Assembly (NCBI GenBank): GCA_947487205.1
Contig: CANKVU010000003.1
Coordinates: 62,001-126,000 of the forward strand
Direction of reading: 5' to 3'
From: an uncultured Paracoccaceae bacterium
GTDB lineage: Bacteria; Pseudomonadota; Alphaproteobacteria; Rhodobacterales; Rhodobacteraceae
DNA: 64,000 bases
A program made the position numbers and the translations under genes. The notes under the pieces were generated by a model. It saw only the letters and a program-made list of their open reading frames with translations. It was not told the DNA's origin and did no database searches. Below, piece after piece: positions 34,473 to 43,404 of this stretch (position 1 is the first letter of the stretch; every line of letters begins with the position of its first letter).

Positions 34473-34858
34473 CCCGCCGTGTGGCGCAGCCAGTTGCGGT
34501 GGACCCAGCCCTGCTGGCTGCCCTTGAGCGCGCGGGCGGGGCCGGAATTGGCGCAGAGATCGGGCCACTCGTCGCGCCGGGTGCCGTAGGAGACCCCGAC
34601 CCAGTCGCCCCGCGCGCCGAACACGGCCACCCGGTCGCCGTTATGCAGCCGGTCGATCATTCCGTATCCGGTGCCGGGCCCGGAGCGCACCGCCAGGAAG
34701 CCGTCGCCCTGCGGGTCGAGCCCGGCCACGACGCTGCCCGAGCAGGTGGCGGCCTCGCCGTCGCCCGCCATCTCGATCACCGGCACCTCGACCGGCTGGG
34801 CCGTCGCGGCTGCGCCGGCGACCAGCGCGGCGAGGAGGAGGGGCACAAGGCGGCGCAT
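34469..34858 (-). CDS. Secreted SH3-domain protein
   Basis: 129 residues. Signal peptide MRRLVPLLLAALVAGAAATA, then a bacterial SH3 domain with FLAVRSGPGTGYGMIDRLHN and GDRVAVFGARGDWVGVSYG; two cysteines (ATCSG and DLCANSG) could form a disulphide. Probable cell-wall or periplasmic protein. 62 bp downstream of aroC on the same strand, and convergent with the transglycosylase, which may be functionally related. Confidence 0.8.
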   Translation of the reverse strand: MRRLVPLLLAALVAGAAATAQPVEVPVIEMAGDGEAATCSGSVVAGLDPQGDGFLAVRSGPGTGYGMIDRLHNGDRVAVFGARGDWVGVSYGTRRDEWPDLCANSGPARALKGSQQGWVHRNWLRHTAG

Positions 34859-34920
34859 GGGCAATTCCCCGGCGATGGATGACGCAGGGTCAGGATGCGC
34901 CGGCCCGGGCCGCCGGTCAA

Positions 34921-36024
34921 TCAGCCGATGCGCCCGCGCGGCCCGGGCCCGACCTGGGCGCGATGGAGGAGCAGGTGGTCGAGCATGACCGCCGCCGCCA
35001 TCGCCTCGGCCACGGGGACGGCGCGGATGCCGACGCAGGGGTCGTGGCGCCCCTTGGTGACGATCTCGGCCGGTTCGCCCGCCTTGGTGATGGTCTGCCG
35101 GGTGGTGAGGATCGACGAGGTCGGCTTGACCGCGAAGCGCACGAGGATGTCCTGGCCGGTGGAGATGCCGCCGAGGATGCCGCCGGCGTGGTTGGAGGAG
35201 TAGTCCGGGCCGTGGGTCCCCATGGCGATCTCGTCGGCGTTCTGGCTGCCGGTCAGGGCGGCGGCGGCCATGCCCTCGCCGATCTCCACGCCCTTCACGG
35301 CATTGATCGACATCATGGCGGCGGCGAGGTCGGTGTCGAGCTTGGCATAGACCGGGGCGCCGAGGCCCGGCGCGGCGCCTTCGATGCGGATCTCGATGGC
35401 CGCGCCGGTGGAATCGCCGGACTTGCGGAGCGTGTCGAGATAGGCGGCCCAAGTCTCGGCCGCCTGCGCGTCGGGGGTCCAGAACGGGTTCTGGTCGATC
35501 TGGTCCATGTCGAGCCGGGCGCGGTCGATGGCGTGGGGGCCCATCTGGACCATGTAGGCGGTGATCCGCATCTGGGGGGCGAGGCTGGCCAGCGCGGCGC
35601 GGGCGACGCCGCCGGCCGCGACCCGGGCGGCCGTCTCGCGCGCCGAGGAGCGGCCGCCGCCGCGGGGGTCGCGGATGCCGTATTTCTGCCAATAGGTGAT
35701 GTCGGCATGGCCGGGGCGGAATTTCTCGGCGATCTCGGAATAATCCTTGGACCGCTGGTCGGTGTTGCGGATCATGAGCTGGATCGGCGTGCCGGTCGTC
35801 TGGCCCTCGTAGACCCCTGACAGGATCTCCACCGCGTCGGCCTCCCGCCTCTGGGTGGTGTACTTGTTCTGGCCCGGCTTGCGGCGGTCGAGCCAGGTCT
35901 GGATGTCGGCCTCGGACAGGGAAACGCCCGGCGGGCAGCCATCCACCGTGGCGCCGAGGGCGGGGCCGTGGCTTTCGCCCCAGGTGGTGACGCGGAAGAG
36001 GTGGCCGTAGGTGTTGAGGCTCAT
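34921..36024 (-). CDS. aroC: Chorismate synthase AroC
   Basis: 367 residues; FMN-dependent last step to chorismate. Signatures: [33 protein letters not shown], the second signature near [18 protein letters not shown], and [22 protein letters not shown] at 36024; divergent from the TPP riboswitch and thiB. Confidence 0.97.
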   Translation of the reverse strand: MSLNTYGHLFRVTTWGESHGPALGATVDGCPPGVSLSEADIQTWLDRRKPGQNKYTTQRREADAVEILSGVYEGQTTGTPIQLMIRNTDQRSKDYSEIAEKFRPGHADITYWQKYGIRDPRGGGRSSARETAARVAAGGVARAALASLAPQMRITAYMVQMGPHAIDRARLDMDQIDQNPFWTPDAQAAETWAAYLDTLRKSGDSTGAAIEIRIEGAAPGLGAPVYAKLDTDLAAAMMSINAVKGVEIGEGMAAAALTGSQNADEIAMGTHGPDYSSNHAGGILGGISTGQDILVRFAVKPTSSILTTRQTITKAGEPAEIVTKGRHDPCVGIRAVPVAEAMAAAVMLDHLLLHRAQVGPGPRGRIG

Positions 36025-36120
36025 GGGGCAGGTCCCGTTCGCTGGTCCGCCGGCTGGTTAGGCCATGCGCCCGCGCCCCGCAACGTCCGGCTTGTCCGCG
36101 CGGGCGGCGCGGTTAGGTTG

Positions 36121-36210
36121 CGGGGAACCTCGGGGCGCCCGGATCGGGCTGAGACGCGGGAGATCGCGGACCCGTTGAACCTGAACCGGCTCGCACCGGC
36201 GGAGGGAAGG
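36121..36210 (+). promoter_or_regulatory. TPP riboswitch (THI box)
   Basis: In order: CTCGGGGCGCCC, GGGCTGAGACGCGGG, GACCCGTTGAACCTGAACCG and CACCGGCGGAGGGAAGG, matching the conserved thi-box elements including CTGAGA and the GAACCTGA-GCGGAGGGA closing segment. It precedes thiB by about 45 bp, so TPP should repress thiBPQ and, by overlap, the two genes after it. Confidence 0.97.
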
Positions 36211-36255
36211 TGAGCCATGCCGCCCTCCGCCCGTCCGGGCCAGATGGGAGGCGCG

Positions 36256-37239
36256 ATGCGAGCGATTGTCGTGGCGATGGGAGTTCTGGCGGCCGCCCCG
36301 GCGGCGGCGCAGGAGACGCCGGTCCTGACGGTCTATACCTATGACAGCTTCGTCTCGGAATACGGCCCGGGGCCGGAGATCGAAGAGGCGTTCGAGGAGC
36401 GGTGTTCCTGCGACGTGGATTTCGTGACGCAGGGCGACGGCGCGGCGCTCTTGTCGCAGCTCCGGCTCGAAGGGGAGCGGACCGAGGCGGACGTGGTCCT
36501 CGGCCTCGACACCAACCTGATGGGCGCGGCCTCGGCCACGGGGCTGTTCGGACGCTCGGAGATGGGCGAGGTCGCCTGGGACCTGCCGATCCCCTGGGAC
36601 GACCCGGTCTTCGTGCCCTACGATTGGGGCTGGTTCGCCTTCGTCCACCGGGCGGATTTCGAGGCGCCGGGGTCGTTCCGGGAGCTGGCGGAAAGCGACG
36701 CGTCCATCGTGATCGAGGACCCGCGCTCCTCCACCCCCGGCCTGGGCCTGATCCTGTGGGTGCGGGAGGCCTATGGCGAGGAGGCCGGCGAGATCTGGGA
36801 GGGACTTGCGGACAACATCGTCACGGTGACCGCCGGCTGGAGCGAGGCCTACAACCTGTTCCTGGGGGGCGAGGCCGACATGGTGCTGAGCTATACCACC
36901 TCGCCCGCCTATCACCTGATCGCCGAGGGCGACGACGGATACGCCGCCGCGCGGTTCGAGGAGGGGCATTACCTGCAGGTGGAGGTGGCCGCGGCGGTGG
37001 ACCAGTCGCCCGAGCTGGACCTGGCACGGGACTTCCTGGCCTTCCTCGCGGAGCCGGAGGTGCAGTCGGTCCTGCCGACCACCAACTGGATGTACCCGGC
37101 GAAGGTGCCGCCCGAGGGGCTGCCGGAGGGGTTCGAGAGCCTGGTGGAGGTGGAGGAGACGCTGATGGTGCCGCCCGCCGACGTGCCGGCGGCGCGGGAG
37201 GAGGCGCTGTCCACGTGGCTCACCGCCCTCGGCCGCTGA
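36256..37239 (+). CDS. thiB: Thiamine ABC transporter substrate-binding protein ThiB
   Basis: 327 residues. Signal peptide MRAIVVAMGVLAAAPAAAQ; then LTVYTYDSFVSEYGPGPEI, ADVVLGLDTNLMG, VPYDWGWFAFV and MVLSYTTSPAYH, the usual ThiB blocks. Periplasmic binder of thiamine, TMP or TPP. The ATG at 36256 has GGGAGG 5-6 nt upstream; an earlier ATG in frame lacks family support. Confidence 0.95.
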   Translation: MRAIVVAMGVLAAAPAAAQETPVLTVYTYDSFVSEYGPGPEIEEAFEERCSCDVDFVTQGDGAALLSQLRLEGERTEADVVLGLDTNLMGAASATGLFGRSEMGEVAWDLPIPWDDPVFVPYDWGWFAFVHRADFEAPGSFRELAESDASIVIEDPRSSTPGLGLILWVREAYGEEAGEIWEGLADNIVTVTAGWSEAYNLFLGGEADMVLSYTTSPAYHLIAEGDDGYAAARFEEGHYLQVEVAAAVDQSPELDLARDFLAFLAEPEVQSVLPTTNWMYPAKVPPEGLPEGFESLVEVEETLMVPPADVPAAREEALSTWLTALGR

Positions 37240-38768
37240 CGCTGGCCGGGATCGGCGCCGCGACCCTCGTGGCGGTGCTGGTCCTGGGCTCCATCGCGGC
37301 GATCCTGACCCGCGCCGAGGGGTGGGGAGGCTTGCGCCCCTCCGACTGGGGCGCGGTGCGCTTCACCCTGTGGCAGGCGGCGCTGTCGGCGCTGCTGTCG
37401 ATCGCGCTGGGCGTGCCGGTGGCGCGGGCCCTGGCGCGGCGGCGGTTCCCGGGGCGGGGGCTGCTGGTCACGCTGCTGGGCGCGCCCTTCATCCTGCCGG
37501 TGATCGTGGCGATCCTGGGGCTGGTCATGGTCTTCGGGCGCTCGGGCTGGATCAATGCGGCGCTGGGCTCGCTGGGCCTGCCGCCGGTCAGCATCTACGG
37601 CGCGCACGGGGTGGTACTGGCGCATGTCTTCTTCAACCTGCCGCTGGCCACGCGGCTGATCCTGCAGGGCTGGCAGGAGATCCCGGCGGAGCGGTTCCGG
37701 CTGGCGGCCAACCTGGGCCTGTCGCGGGGGCGGGTGTTCCGCCTGATCGAATGGCCGATGCTGCGGGCGGTGCTGCCCGGCGCGGGGCTGGTGATATTCC
37801 TGATCTGCACGACGAGCTTCGCCGTCGCGCTGGCGCTGGGTGGCGGGCCGCGGGCGACGACCATCGAACTGGCGATCTACCAGGCGTTCCGGTTCGATTT
37901 CGACCTGGGGCGGGCGGCGATGCTGGCGCTGCTGCAACTGGCGGTGACCTGCGCGGCGGGGCTGGTGGCGCTGCGCGCCACGGTGCCGGAGGCGGCGGGC
38001 GCGGGCCGCGACCGGCCGGTGCGCCGCTGGGACGGGGGCGCGCCCTGGGGCGACGCGGCCTGGATCGGGGCGGCGGCGCTGTTCCTGCTCCTGCCGCTGG
38101 CGGCGCTGGCGGCGCGGGGCGCGGGGGCGGTGCCGGGGCTGCCCGCGGCGGTCTGGGCGGCGGCGGGCCGGTCGGTGGGGGTGGCGCTCGTCTCCGCCCT
38201 CCTGTGCGTGGCGCTGGGAATGGCCATCGCGGTGGCGGCCGCGCGCCTGGGCGGGGGCCGGGCGCGGGGCGTGGAACTGATGGGCATGCTGGGGCTCGCG
38301 GCCTCGCCGCTGGTGTTGGGGACGGGGCTCTTCATCGTGACCTATCCGGTCATGCGCCCGCAGGACGCGGCGCTGCCGGTCACCGCGCTCGTGAACGCGG
38401 CCATGGCGCTGCCCTTCGCGCTGCGGGCGCTCGTGCCGGCGGTGGCGCGGGTCGAGGGGGATTACGGGCGGCTGGCCGATGCGCTGGGCCTGACCGGGTG
38501 GGCGCGCCTGCGACGGCTGGTCCTGCCGCGGGTGCGGCGGCCGCTGGGGTTCGCCGCGGGGCTGGCGGCGGCGCTGTCCATGGGGGATCTGGGCGTCATC
38601 GCGCTCTTCGCCGATGCCGAGGGGGCCACGCTGCCGCTGCAGCTTTACCGATTGATGGCGGCCTACCGGATGGGGGACGCGGCGGGGGCGGCGATCCTGC
38701 TGCTGGGCCTGAGTCTTGCCGCATTCTGGGCGTTCGACCGGGGAGGACGCGTCGATGCTGACGCTTGA
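37215..38768 (+). CDS. thiP: Thiamine ABC transporter permease ThiP
   Basis: 517 residues, about twelve membrane segments as two fused permease halves. EAA-like loops: IPAERFRLAANLGLSRGRVF in the first half and VEGDYGRLADALGLTGWARL in the second. GTG at 37215 is the plausible start and overlaps thiB by 25 bp; the frame upstream is a thiB shadow. Confidence 0.92.
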   Translation: MAHRPRPLTLAGIGAATLVAVLVLGSIAAILTRAEGWGGLRPSDWGAVRFTLWQAALSALLSIALGVPVARALARRRFPGRGLLVTLLGAPFILPVIVAILGLVMVFGRSGWINAALGSLGLPPVSIYGAHGVVLAHVFFNLPLATRLILQGWQEIPAERFRLAANLGLSRGRVFRLIEWPMLRAVLPGAGLVIFLICTTSFAVALALGGGPRATTIELAIYQAFRFDFDLGRAAMLALLQLAVTCAAGLVALRATVPEAAGAGRDRPVRRWDGGAPWGDAAWIGAAALFLLLPLAALAARGAGAVPGLPAAVWAAAGRSVGVALVSALLCVALGMAIAVAAARLGGGRARGVELMGMLGLAASPLVLGTGLFIVTYPVMRPQDAALPVTALVNAAMALPFALRALVPAVARVEGDYGRLADALGLTGWARLRRLVLPRVRRPLGFAAGLAAALSMGDLGVIALFADAEGATLPLQLYRLMAAYRMGDAAGAAILLLGLSLAAFWAFDRGGRVDADA

Positions 38769-39507
38769 GGGGGTCGTGGTCCGCCAGGCGGGGTGGGAAT
38801 TGCGCGCCGACCTGTCGGTCGAGGCCGGCGAGCGGGTCGCGGTGATGGGCCCATCGGGGGCGGGGAAATCGACCCTGCTGGCCGCGATCGGGGGATTCGC
38901 GGCGCTCGCGGCCGGGCGCATCCTGTGGGCGGGCGCGCGGATCGACGGGCTGGTTCCGGCGGCGCGGCCGGTGGCGACGATCTTTCAGGACAACAACCTC
39001 TTTCCGCATCTGACGGCCTTCGACAACGTGGGCCTCGGGCTGGCGCCGAACCGGCGGTTGCGCCCCCCCGAGCGCGACCGGGTGGCGGAGATGCTGGCGC
39101 GCGTGGGGCTGGAGGGATTCGAGGAGCGCAAGCCCGGCGCCCTGTCCGGCGGCCAGCAGAGCCGGGTGGCGCTGGCGCGCGCCGTCCTGCAGGAGCGGCC
39201 CGTGATCCTGCTCGACGAACCCTTCGCCGCGCTGGGTCCGGCGTTGAAGGCCGAGATGGTGGGCCTCGTGCGCGACCTGGCCGGGGCGGCGGGGCGCACG
39301 GTCCTGATGGTGACCCACGATCCGGGCGATGCGCGGGCCCTGGAGGGGCGGACGATCCCGGTGATCGCGGGGCGGGCGGAGCCACCCGTCGAGACAGCGG
39401 CGCTCCTGTCCGATCCGCCGCCCGCGCTCGCCGCCTATCTGGGACAGGTGGAAGCCCGGGGCGGAAGCGATTATCTGCAGCCCCGACCGGGGCAGGAGCG
39501 GACATGA
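38755..39507 (+). CDS. thiQ: Thiamine ABC transporter ATP-binding protein ThiQ
   Basis: 250 residues. Walker A GPSGAGKST, Q-loop FQDNNLFPHLT, signature LSGGQQSR, Walker B VILLDEPF, switch histidine VTHDPGDA. ATG at 38755 overlaps thiP by 14 bp. Overlaps the ycjX-like gene by 4 bp. Confidence 0.95.
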   Translation: MLTLEGVVVRQAGWELRADLSVEAGERVAVMGPSGAGKSTLLAAIGGFAALAAGRILWAGARIDGLVPAARPVATIFQDNNLFPHLTAFDNVGLGLAPNRRLRPPERDRVAEMLARVGLEGFEERKPGALSGGQQSRVALARAVLQERPVILLDEPFAALGPALKAEMVGLVRDLAGAAGRTVLMVTHDPGDARALEGRTIPVIAGRAEPPVETAALLSDPPPALAAYLGQVEARGGSDYLQPRPGQERT

Positions 39508-40892
39508 TCGGCGATATCGGCAGGGAGATCGCGGCGCGGGCCGGGGCCGTCACGGGACGCTTCGGGGCGCCCACGGTCAGGCTGGGCGTCACCGGCCTCA
39601 GCCGGGCGGGCAAGACGGTGTTCATCACCTCGCTGGTCGCGAACCTTCTGGAGCGGGGCCGGATGGGGGGGCTGCGCGCCGCCTCGGACGGGTCGATCCG
39701 CGCCGTCTACCTGGAGCCGCAGCCCGACGACACGCTGCCGCGCTTCGACTTCGAGACGCATCTGGACGCGATGACCGGGGCGAGCCCCCGCTGGCCCGAG
39801 AGCACGCGCGCGATCAGCCAGCTGCGCCTGTCGTTCCGGGTCCAGCCGACGGGGCTGCTGGCGGGGCTGTCGGGGATGCGGACGCTGCATCTCGACATCG
39901 TCGATTACCCGGGCGAGTGGATCCTGGACCTGGCGCTGCTCGAGAAGAGCTATGCCGAATGGTCGGCCGAGGCGCTGGAGCGGGCGCGGGCGCGGCCCTT
40001 CGCCGCCGAGGCCGTGGCGGCGGTGGAGGCGGCCGATCCCGCGCAGCCCTTCGACGACGTGACGGCGGGGCGGCTCGCCACGGCCTGGACGGGCTATCTC
40101 GCCCGCGCGCGAGAGGAGGGCTATTCCGACTGCACCCCGGGGCGCTTCCTGCTGCCCGGAGAGCTGGAGGGCTCGCCGGTCCTGACCTTTGCGCCGCTGC
40201 CCGCCGAGGGGGGGCGGAAATCGCTCGCCGCCGAGTTCGCGCGGCGCTTCGAGGCCTACAAGCGGGAGGTGGTGCAGCCGTTCTTTCGTGCGCATTTCTC
40301 GCGCATCGACCGGCAGGTGGTGCTGGTCGACGCGCTGGGCGCGATCCATGCCGGGCCGCGCGCGCTGGAGGACCTGCGCACCACCATGGCCGACATCCTG
40401 GGCGCGTTCCGCCCCGGACGGAACGCCTTCCTGTCGGAGATCTTCCGCGGGCGGCGGGTGGAGCGGATCCTGTTCGCGGCGACCAAGGCCGACCACCTTC
40501 ACCACACCCAGCACGGGCGGCTGACGCGGATCATGGAGGCGATGGTGGACGAGGCGCGGCGGCGGGCCGATTTCGCCGGCGCGCGGACGGCCGCGATGTC
40601 GCTGGCGAGCTTGCGCGCCACGACCGAGGACCGGATCGAACACGAGGGCGAGGGGCTCGACGTGGTGCGGGGCCTGACCGCCGAGGGCCGCCGCGCCGCC
40701 TTCTATCCGGGGGAACTGCCCGAGGATCCGCAGCGGCTCCTGAGCCAGGGGCGGCAGGGCGCGGAGGGATGGCTCGACGCCGATTTCGGGGTGATGCGGT
40801 TCGTCCCCCAGGGCGGCAGCCGGGCCGGAGAGGGGCCGCCGCATGTGCGCCTGGACCGCGCGGCGGAATTCCTGATCGGGGACCGGCTGTGA
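39504..40892 (+). CDS. YcjX-like P-loop NTPase (DUF463)
   Basis: 462 residues. GVTGLSRAGKTVFITSLV is the P-loop of the YcjX family, followed by DIVDYPGEW (G3-like) and LFAATKADHLHH (G4-like). A stress-linked GTPase-like protein of unknown function, usually paired with YcjF as here. ATG overlaps the thiQ stop by 4 bp, an unexpected coupling to thiamine transport. Confidence 0.9.
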   Translation: MIGDIGREIAARAGAVTGRFGAPTVRLGVTGLSRAGKTVFITSLVANLLERGRMGGLRAASDGSIRAVYLEPQPDDTLPRFDFETHLDAMTGASPRWPESTRAISQLRLSFRVQPTGLLAGLSGMRTLHLDIVDYPGEWILDLALLEKSYAEWSAEALERARARPFAAEAVAAVEAADPAQPFDDVTAGRLATAWTGYLARAREEGYSDCTPGRFLLPGELEGSPVLTFAPLPAEGGRKSLAAEFARRFEAYKREVVQPFFRAHFSRIDRQVVLVDALGAIHAGPRALEDLRTTMADILGAFRPGRNAFLSEIFRGRRVERILFAATKADHLHHTQHGRLTRIMEAMVDEARRRADFAGARTAAMSLASLRATTEDRIEHEGEGLDVVRGLTAEGRRAAFYPGELPEDPQRLLSQGRQGAEGWLDADFGVMRFVPQGGSRAGEGPPHVRLDRAAEFLIGDRL

Positions 40893-40924
40893 GCGCGGAC
40901 GACACGGACAGGGGAGGCGACCCG

Positions 40925-41941
40925 ATGCGCCGCAGGACCGGCCCGATCCTCTTCGAGGAGGCGGCGGAGGCGGAGCGTGCGACGCCCCTCGATGCGCCGC
41001 CCGTTCCCGACGCCGATCCGGCGCCCCGGGGCGAGGCGATGCGGACCATGGCGGCGCTCGCGGCGCGCAAGCCCTCGCGGCTGGGGCGGTGGTTCCGGCG
41101 GTCGATCGGGGCGCTCGCGGTCTTTCTGGCGGGCACCGCCGCCTGGGCCTGGGTCGGGGCGCTGGTGGAGCGCAGCGCGGCCCTGGGCTGGGTGGCCGTC
41201 GCGCTGATCGCCGCGGTGGTGGTCACGGCGCTGGGCCTGGCGCTGCGCGAGGCGCGGGCGCTGATGCGGCTGACCCGGGTGGGGCAATTGCAGGCCGAGG
41301 CGCGGGCGGCGCTGGCGGCCGCCGAGATGGGCCCGGCGCGCGCCGTCGTGGACCGCCTGGTGGCGCTCTATGCCGGCCGGCCGGAGCTCGATTGGGGGCG
41401 CGGGCGGCTGGCGCGGCAGCGCGACGAGGTGTTCGATCCCGACGCGCTCATGGGCCTGGCCGAGGCGGAACTGCTGCGGCCGCTCGACATGGCGGCCAGG
41501 GCTGAGGTGGAGGCGGCGGCGCGGCAGGTGGCGGCGGTGACGGCGGTGGTGCCCCTGGCCTTCGCCGACGTGGCCGCGGCCTTCGTGTCGAACCTGCGGA
41601 TGATCCGGCGGATCGCCGAGATCTATGGCGGGCGGGCGGGCACGCTCGGGGCTTGGCGGCTGACGCGGGCGGTCTTTGCCCACCTCGTCGCCACGGGGGC
41701 GGTCGCCGTCGGCGACGACCTGATCGGATCGGTGGCGGGCGGCTCGATCCTGACCCGGGTGAGCCGGCGCTTCGGCGAGGGGATCGTGAACGGGGCCCTG
41801 ACCGCGCGCGTGGGCGTCGCGGCGATCGAGGTCTGCCGGCCGCTGCCCTTCGGGTCCGAGCCGCGGCCGCAGGTGCACAAGCTGGTGGGCAGCGCGATGT
41901 CGAACCTGTTCCCGAAATCGCGCGACGGCGGCGCGGGTTGA
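40925..41941 (+). CDS. YcjF-like membrane protein (DUF697)
   Basis: 338 residues. Two hydrophobic segments near residues 65-115 (ALAVFLAGTAAWAWVGALVE and AVALIAAVVVTALGLALREA) and a C-terminal DUF697 domain (VPLAFADVAAAFVSNLRMIR, VEVCRPLPF-like VCRPLPFG). ATG at 40925 is preferred, with GGGGAGG 6 nt upstream and an MRRRTGPILFEE start like relatives; a GTG at 40889, overlapping the ycjX stop by 4 bp, is an alternative. Confidence 0.85.
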   Translation: MRRRTGPILFEEAAEAERATPLDAPPVPDADPAPRGEAMRTMAALAARKPSRLGRWFRRSIGALAVFLAGTAAWAWVGALVERSAALGWVAVALIAAVVVTALGLALREARALMRLTRVGQLQAEARAALAAAEMGPARAVVDRLVALYAGRPELDWGRGRLARQRDEVFDPDALMGLAEAELLRPLDMAARAEVEAAARQVAAVTAVVPLAFADVAAAFVSNLRMIRRIAEIYGGRAGTLGAWRLTRAVFAHLVATGAVAVGDDLIGSVAGGSILTRVSRRFGEGIVNGALTARVGVAAIEVCRPLPFGSEPRPQVHKLVGSAMSNLFPKSRDGGAG

Positions 41942-42067
41942 CGACAATCCGTGCCGGGGGCGGCGATCGGTTCGACGGGGGGATGTGACGCAACGGAGGT
42001 GTTTGGAACCGGGGGGGACCTGCGGCATTATGGCGCCGTAGCCCCTTCATCCGGTTGTCGTTCCCCC

Positions 42068-43243
42068 GTGTCCCCTCCGATCTCGCAAGCCATCGTCGAC
42101 CCCCGCCCCGTCGATCCCGAGGAATCGCCGGCCGACGTGGCCCGCGCCACCTCGGTCCGGGAATTGCAGCGAATCCGTGGCATGCTGACCGTGATCGTCC
42201 TGATCGGGGCGGTCATCGCGCTGTTCTTCGCCCGCGACGTGTTCCTGCCGCTGATCCTGGGGGCGATGCTGGCGCTGACCCTGTCCCCGGTGATCCGGGC
42301 GATGGGGCGGGCGGGCCTGCCGGCACCGGCCTCGGCGGGAATCCTGATCGTCGCGCTGGCCGTGATCCTGGGGGCGGGCGGCTACGCGATGAGCGGCCCG
42401 GTCTCGGCCTGGGTGGCCGACGTGCCCGAACTGGGCCAGCAGGTGCGGCTGAAGCTCGACGGGTTCTTCGACCAGGTGGAGCAGGTCAAGGAAGCCTCCG
42501 ACCAGGTCGAGGAGATGGCCTCGCAGACCGCCGACGGGACCGTGCAGCGGGTCGCCCTGGAGCAGCCGGGCATCCTCAACTCCGCGGCGAGCTACGCGAT
42601 GAGCATCGGCACCACGATCTCGGTCGCGCTGGTCCTGGCCCTGTTCATCCTGGCCTCGGGCGACATGTTCTACTCCAAGCTGGTCGAGAGCTATCCGCGG
42701 ATGTCGGAGAAGAAGCGGGCGCTGAAGATCGTCCATGGCGTCGAGCGGGCGATCTCGCATTACCTGCTCACGATCACGGTCATCAACGCCTGCCTCGGGC
42801 TCGTCATCTTCGCCCTGATGTGGGCGATCGGCCTGCCCAACGCCTTCGTCTGGGGGTTCGTCGCCTTCGCGTTCAACTTCCTGCCGTTCATCGGCGCGGT
42901 CGTGGGGGTCGCGTTGGTGGCCGTCTATGCCCTGGTGATGCTGGACCCGGTGGGCCACGCGCTGCTGGCGCCGGCGCTCTATCTCGCCGCGACCTCGGTG
43001 GAGGGGCAGCTGATCACGCCGACGGTGCTGGGCCGGCGGCTGAAGCTCAACACCGTGTCGGTCTTCGTGACGGTGGTGTTCTGGGGGTGGCTGTGGGGGA
43101 TCGCGGGGGCGCTGATGGCGGTGCCGTTCCTGGTGATCGTGAAGGTGATCTGCGACAACGTGGACAGCCTCAAGACCCTGGGCAACTTCCTGGGATCGGC
43201 CGATACCACGGTCGAGGCGAAGCGGGAGGCGGAGACCGCCTGA
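42068..43243 (+). CDS. AI-2E family transporter (PerM/YdiK type)
   Basis: 391 residues with about eight membrane segments (PF01594). Blocks: LGAMLALTLSPVIRAMGRAG, FILASGDMFYSKL, HYLLTITVINACLGLVIFAL, FNFLPFIGAVVGVALVA and LITPTVLGRRLKLN. Despite the family name, autoinducer export is rarely the role and substrate cannot be called. Start is taken as GTG at 42068. Upstream 126 bp hold no recognised gene. Confidence 0.85.
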   Translation: MSPPISQAIVDPRPVDPEESPADVARATSVRELQRIRGMLTVIVLIGAVIALFFARDVFLPLILGAMLALTLSPVIRAMGRAGLPAPASAGILIVALAVILGAGGYAMSGPVSAWVADVPELGQQVRLKLDGFFDQVEQVKEASDQVEEMASQTADGTVQRVALEQPGILNSAASYAMSIGTTISVALVLALFILASGDMFYSKLVESYPRMSEKKRALKIVHGVERAISHYLLTITVINACLGLVIFALMWAIGLPNAFVWGFVAFAFNFLPFIGAVVGVALVAVYALVMLDPVGHALLAPALYLAATSVEGQLITPTVLGRRLKLNTVSVFVTVVFWGWLWGIAGALMAVPFLVIVKVICDNVDSLKTLGNFLGSADTTVEAKREAETA

Positions 43244-43257
43244 CCGGCCGGGCCCGC

Positions 43258-43286
43258 TTTACCGTGCCGCGGGCCGCCGGTATAAG
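43258..43286 (+). promoter_or_regulatory. Putative promoter of the ileS leader
   Basis: -35 TTTACC (43258-43263), 17-nt spacer, -10 TATAAG (43281-43286). Start point expected at about 43293, adjacent to the ATG of a 16-codon ORF. Confidence 0.5.
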
Positions 43287-43293
43287 GCGCCCC

Positions 43294-43344
43294 ATGTTTC
43301 CGCAGGTCGCACCCATACGGCGAATTACCGGCCCGGCGCGCTGA
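43294..43344 (+). CDS. Possible 16-residue ileS leader peptide
   Basis: MFPQVAPIRRITGPAR, with two isoleucine codons ATA and ATT four positions apart; ATA is very rare in DNA this GC-rich. It begins at the predicted transcript start, so would be read as a leaderless message, and its TGA falls in the loop of a terminator-like hairpin 60 bp before ileS. Coding is not proven: no ribosome-binding site and no comparison was possible. Confidence 0.4.
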   Translation: MFPQVAPIRRITGPAR

Positions 43345-43364
43345 TCGCGCCGGGCTTTGCTGTT
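43331..43364 (+). terminator. Terminator-like hairpin ahead of ileS
   Basis: Perfect 10-bp stem GCCCGGCGCG / CGCGCCGGGC with CTGAT loop, followed by TTTGCTGTT. It could end the AI-2E transporter transcript or attenuate ileS, since a good promoter lies upstream and none is seen between the hairpin and the ileS ATG. Confidence 0.65.
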
Positions 43365-43404
43365 CGACCCCACCGCTTCCGACCGCTTTTCGAGGACGCC
43401 GACC

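Noticed and set aside
41942-42067. Small plus-strand N-terminal extension of the AI-2E permease from an upstream frame start
   Set aside because: The extension is not hydrophobic or family-like, and the GTG at 42068 gives a standard protein.
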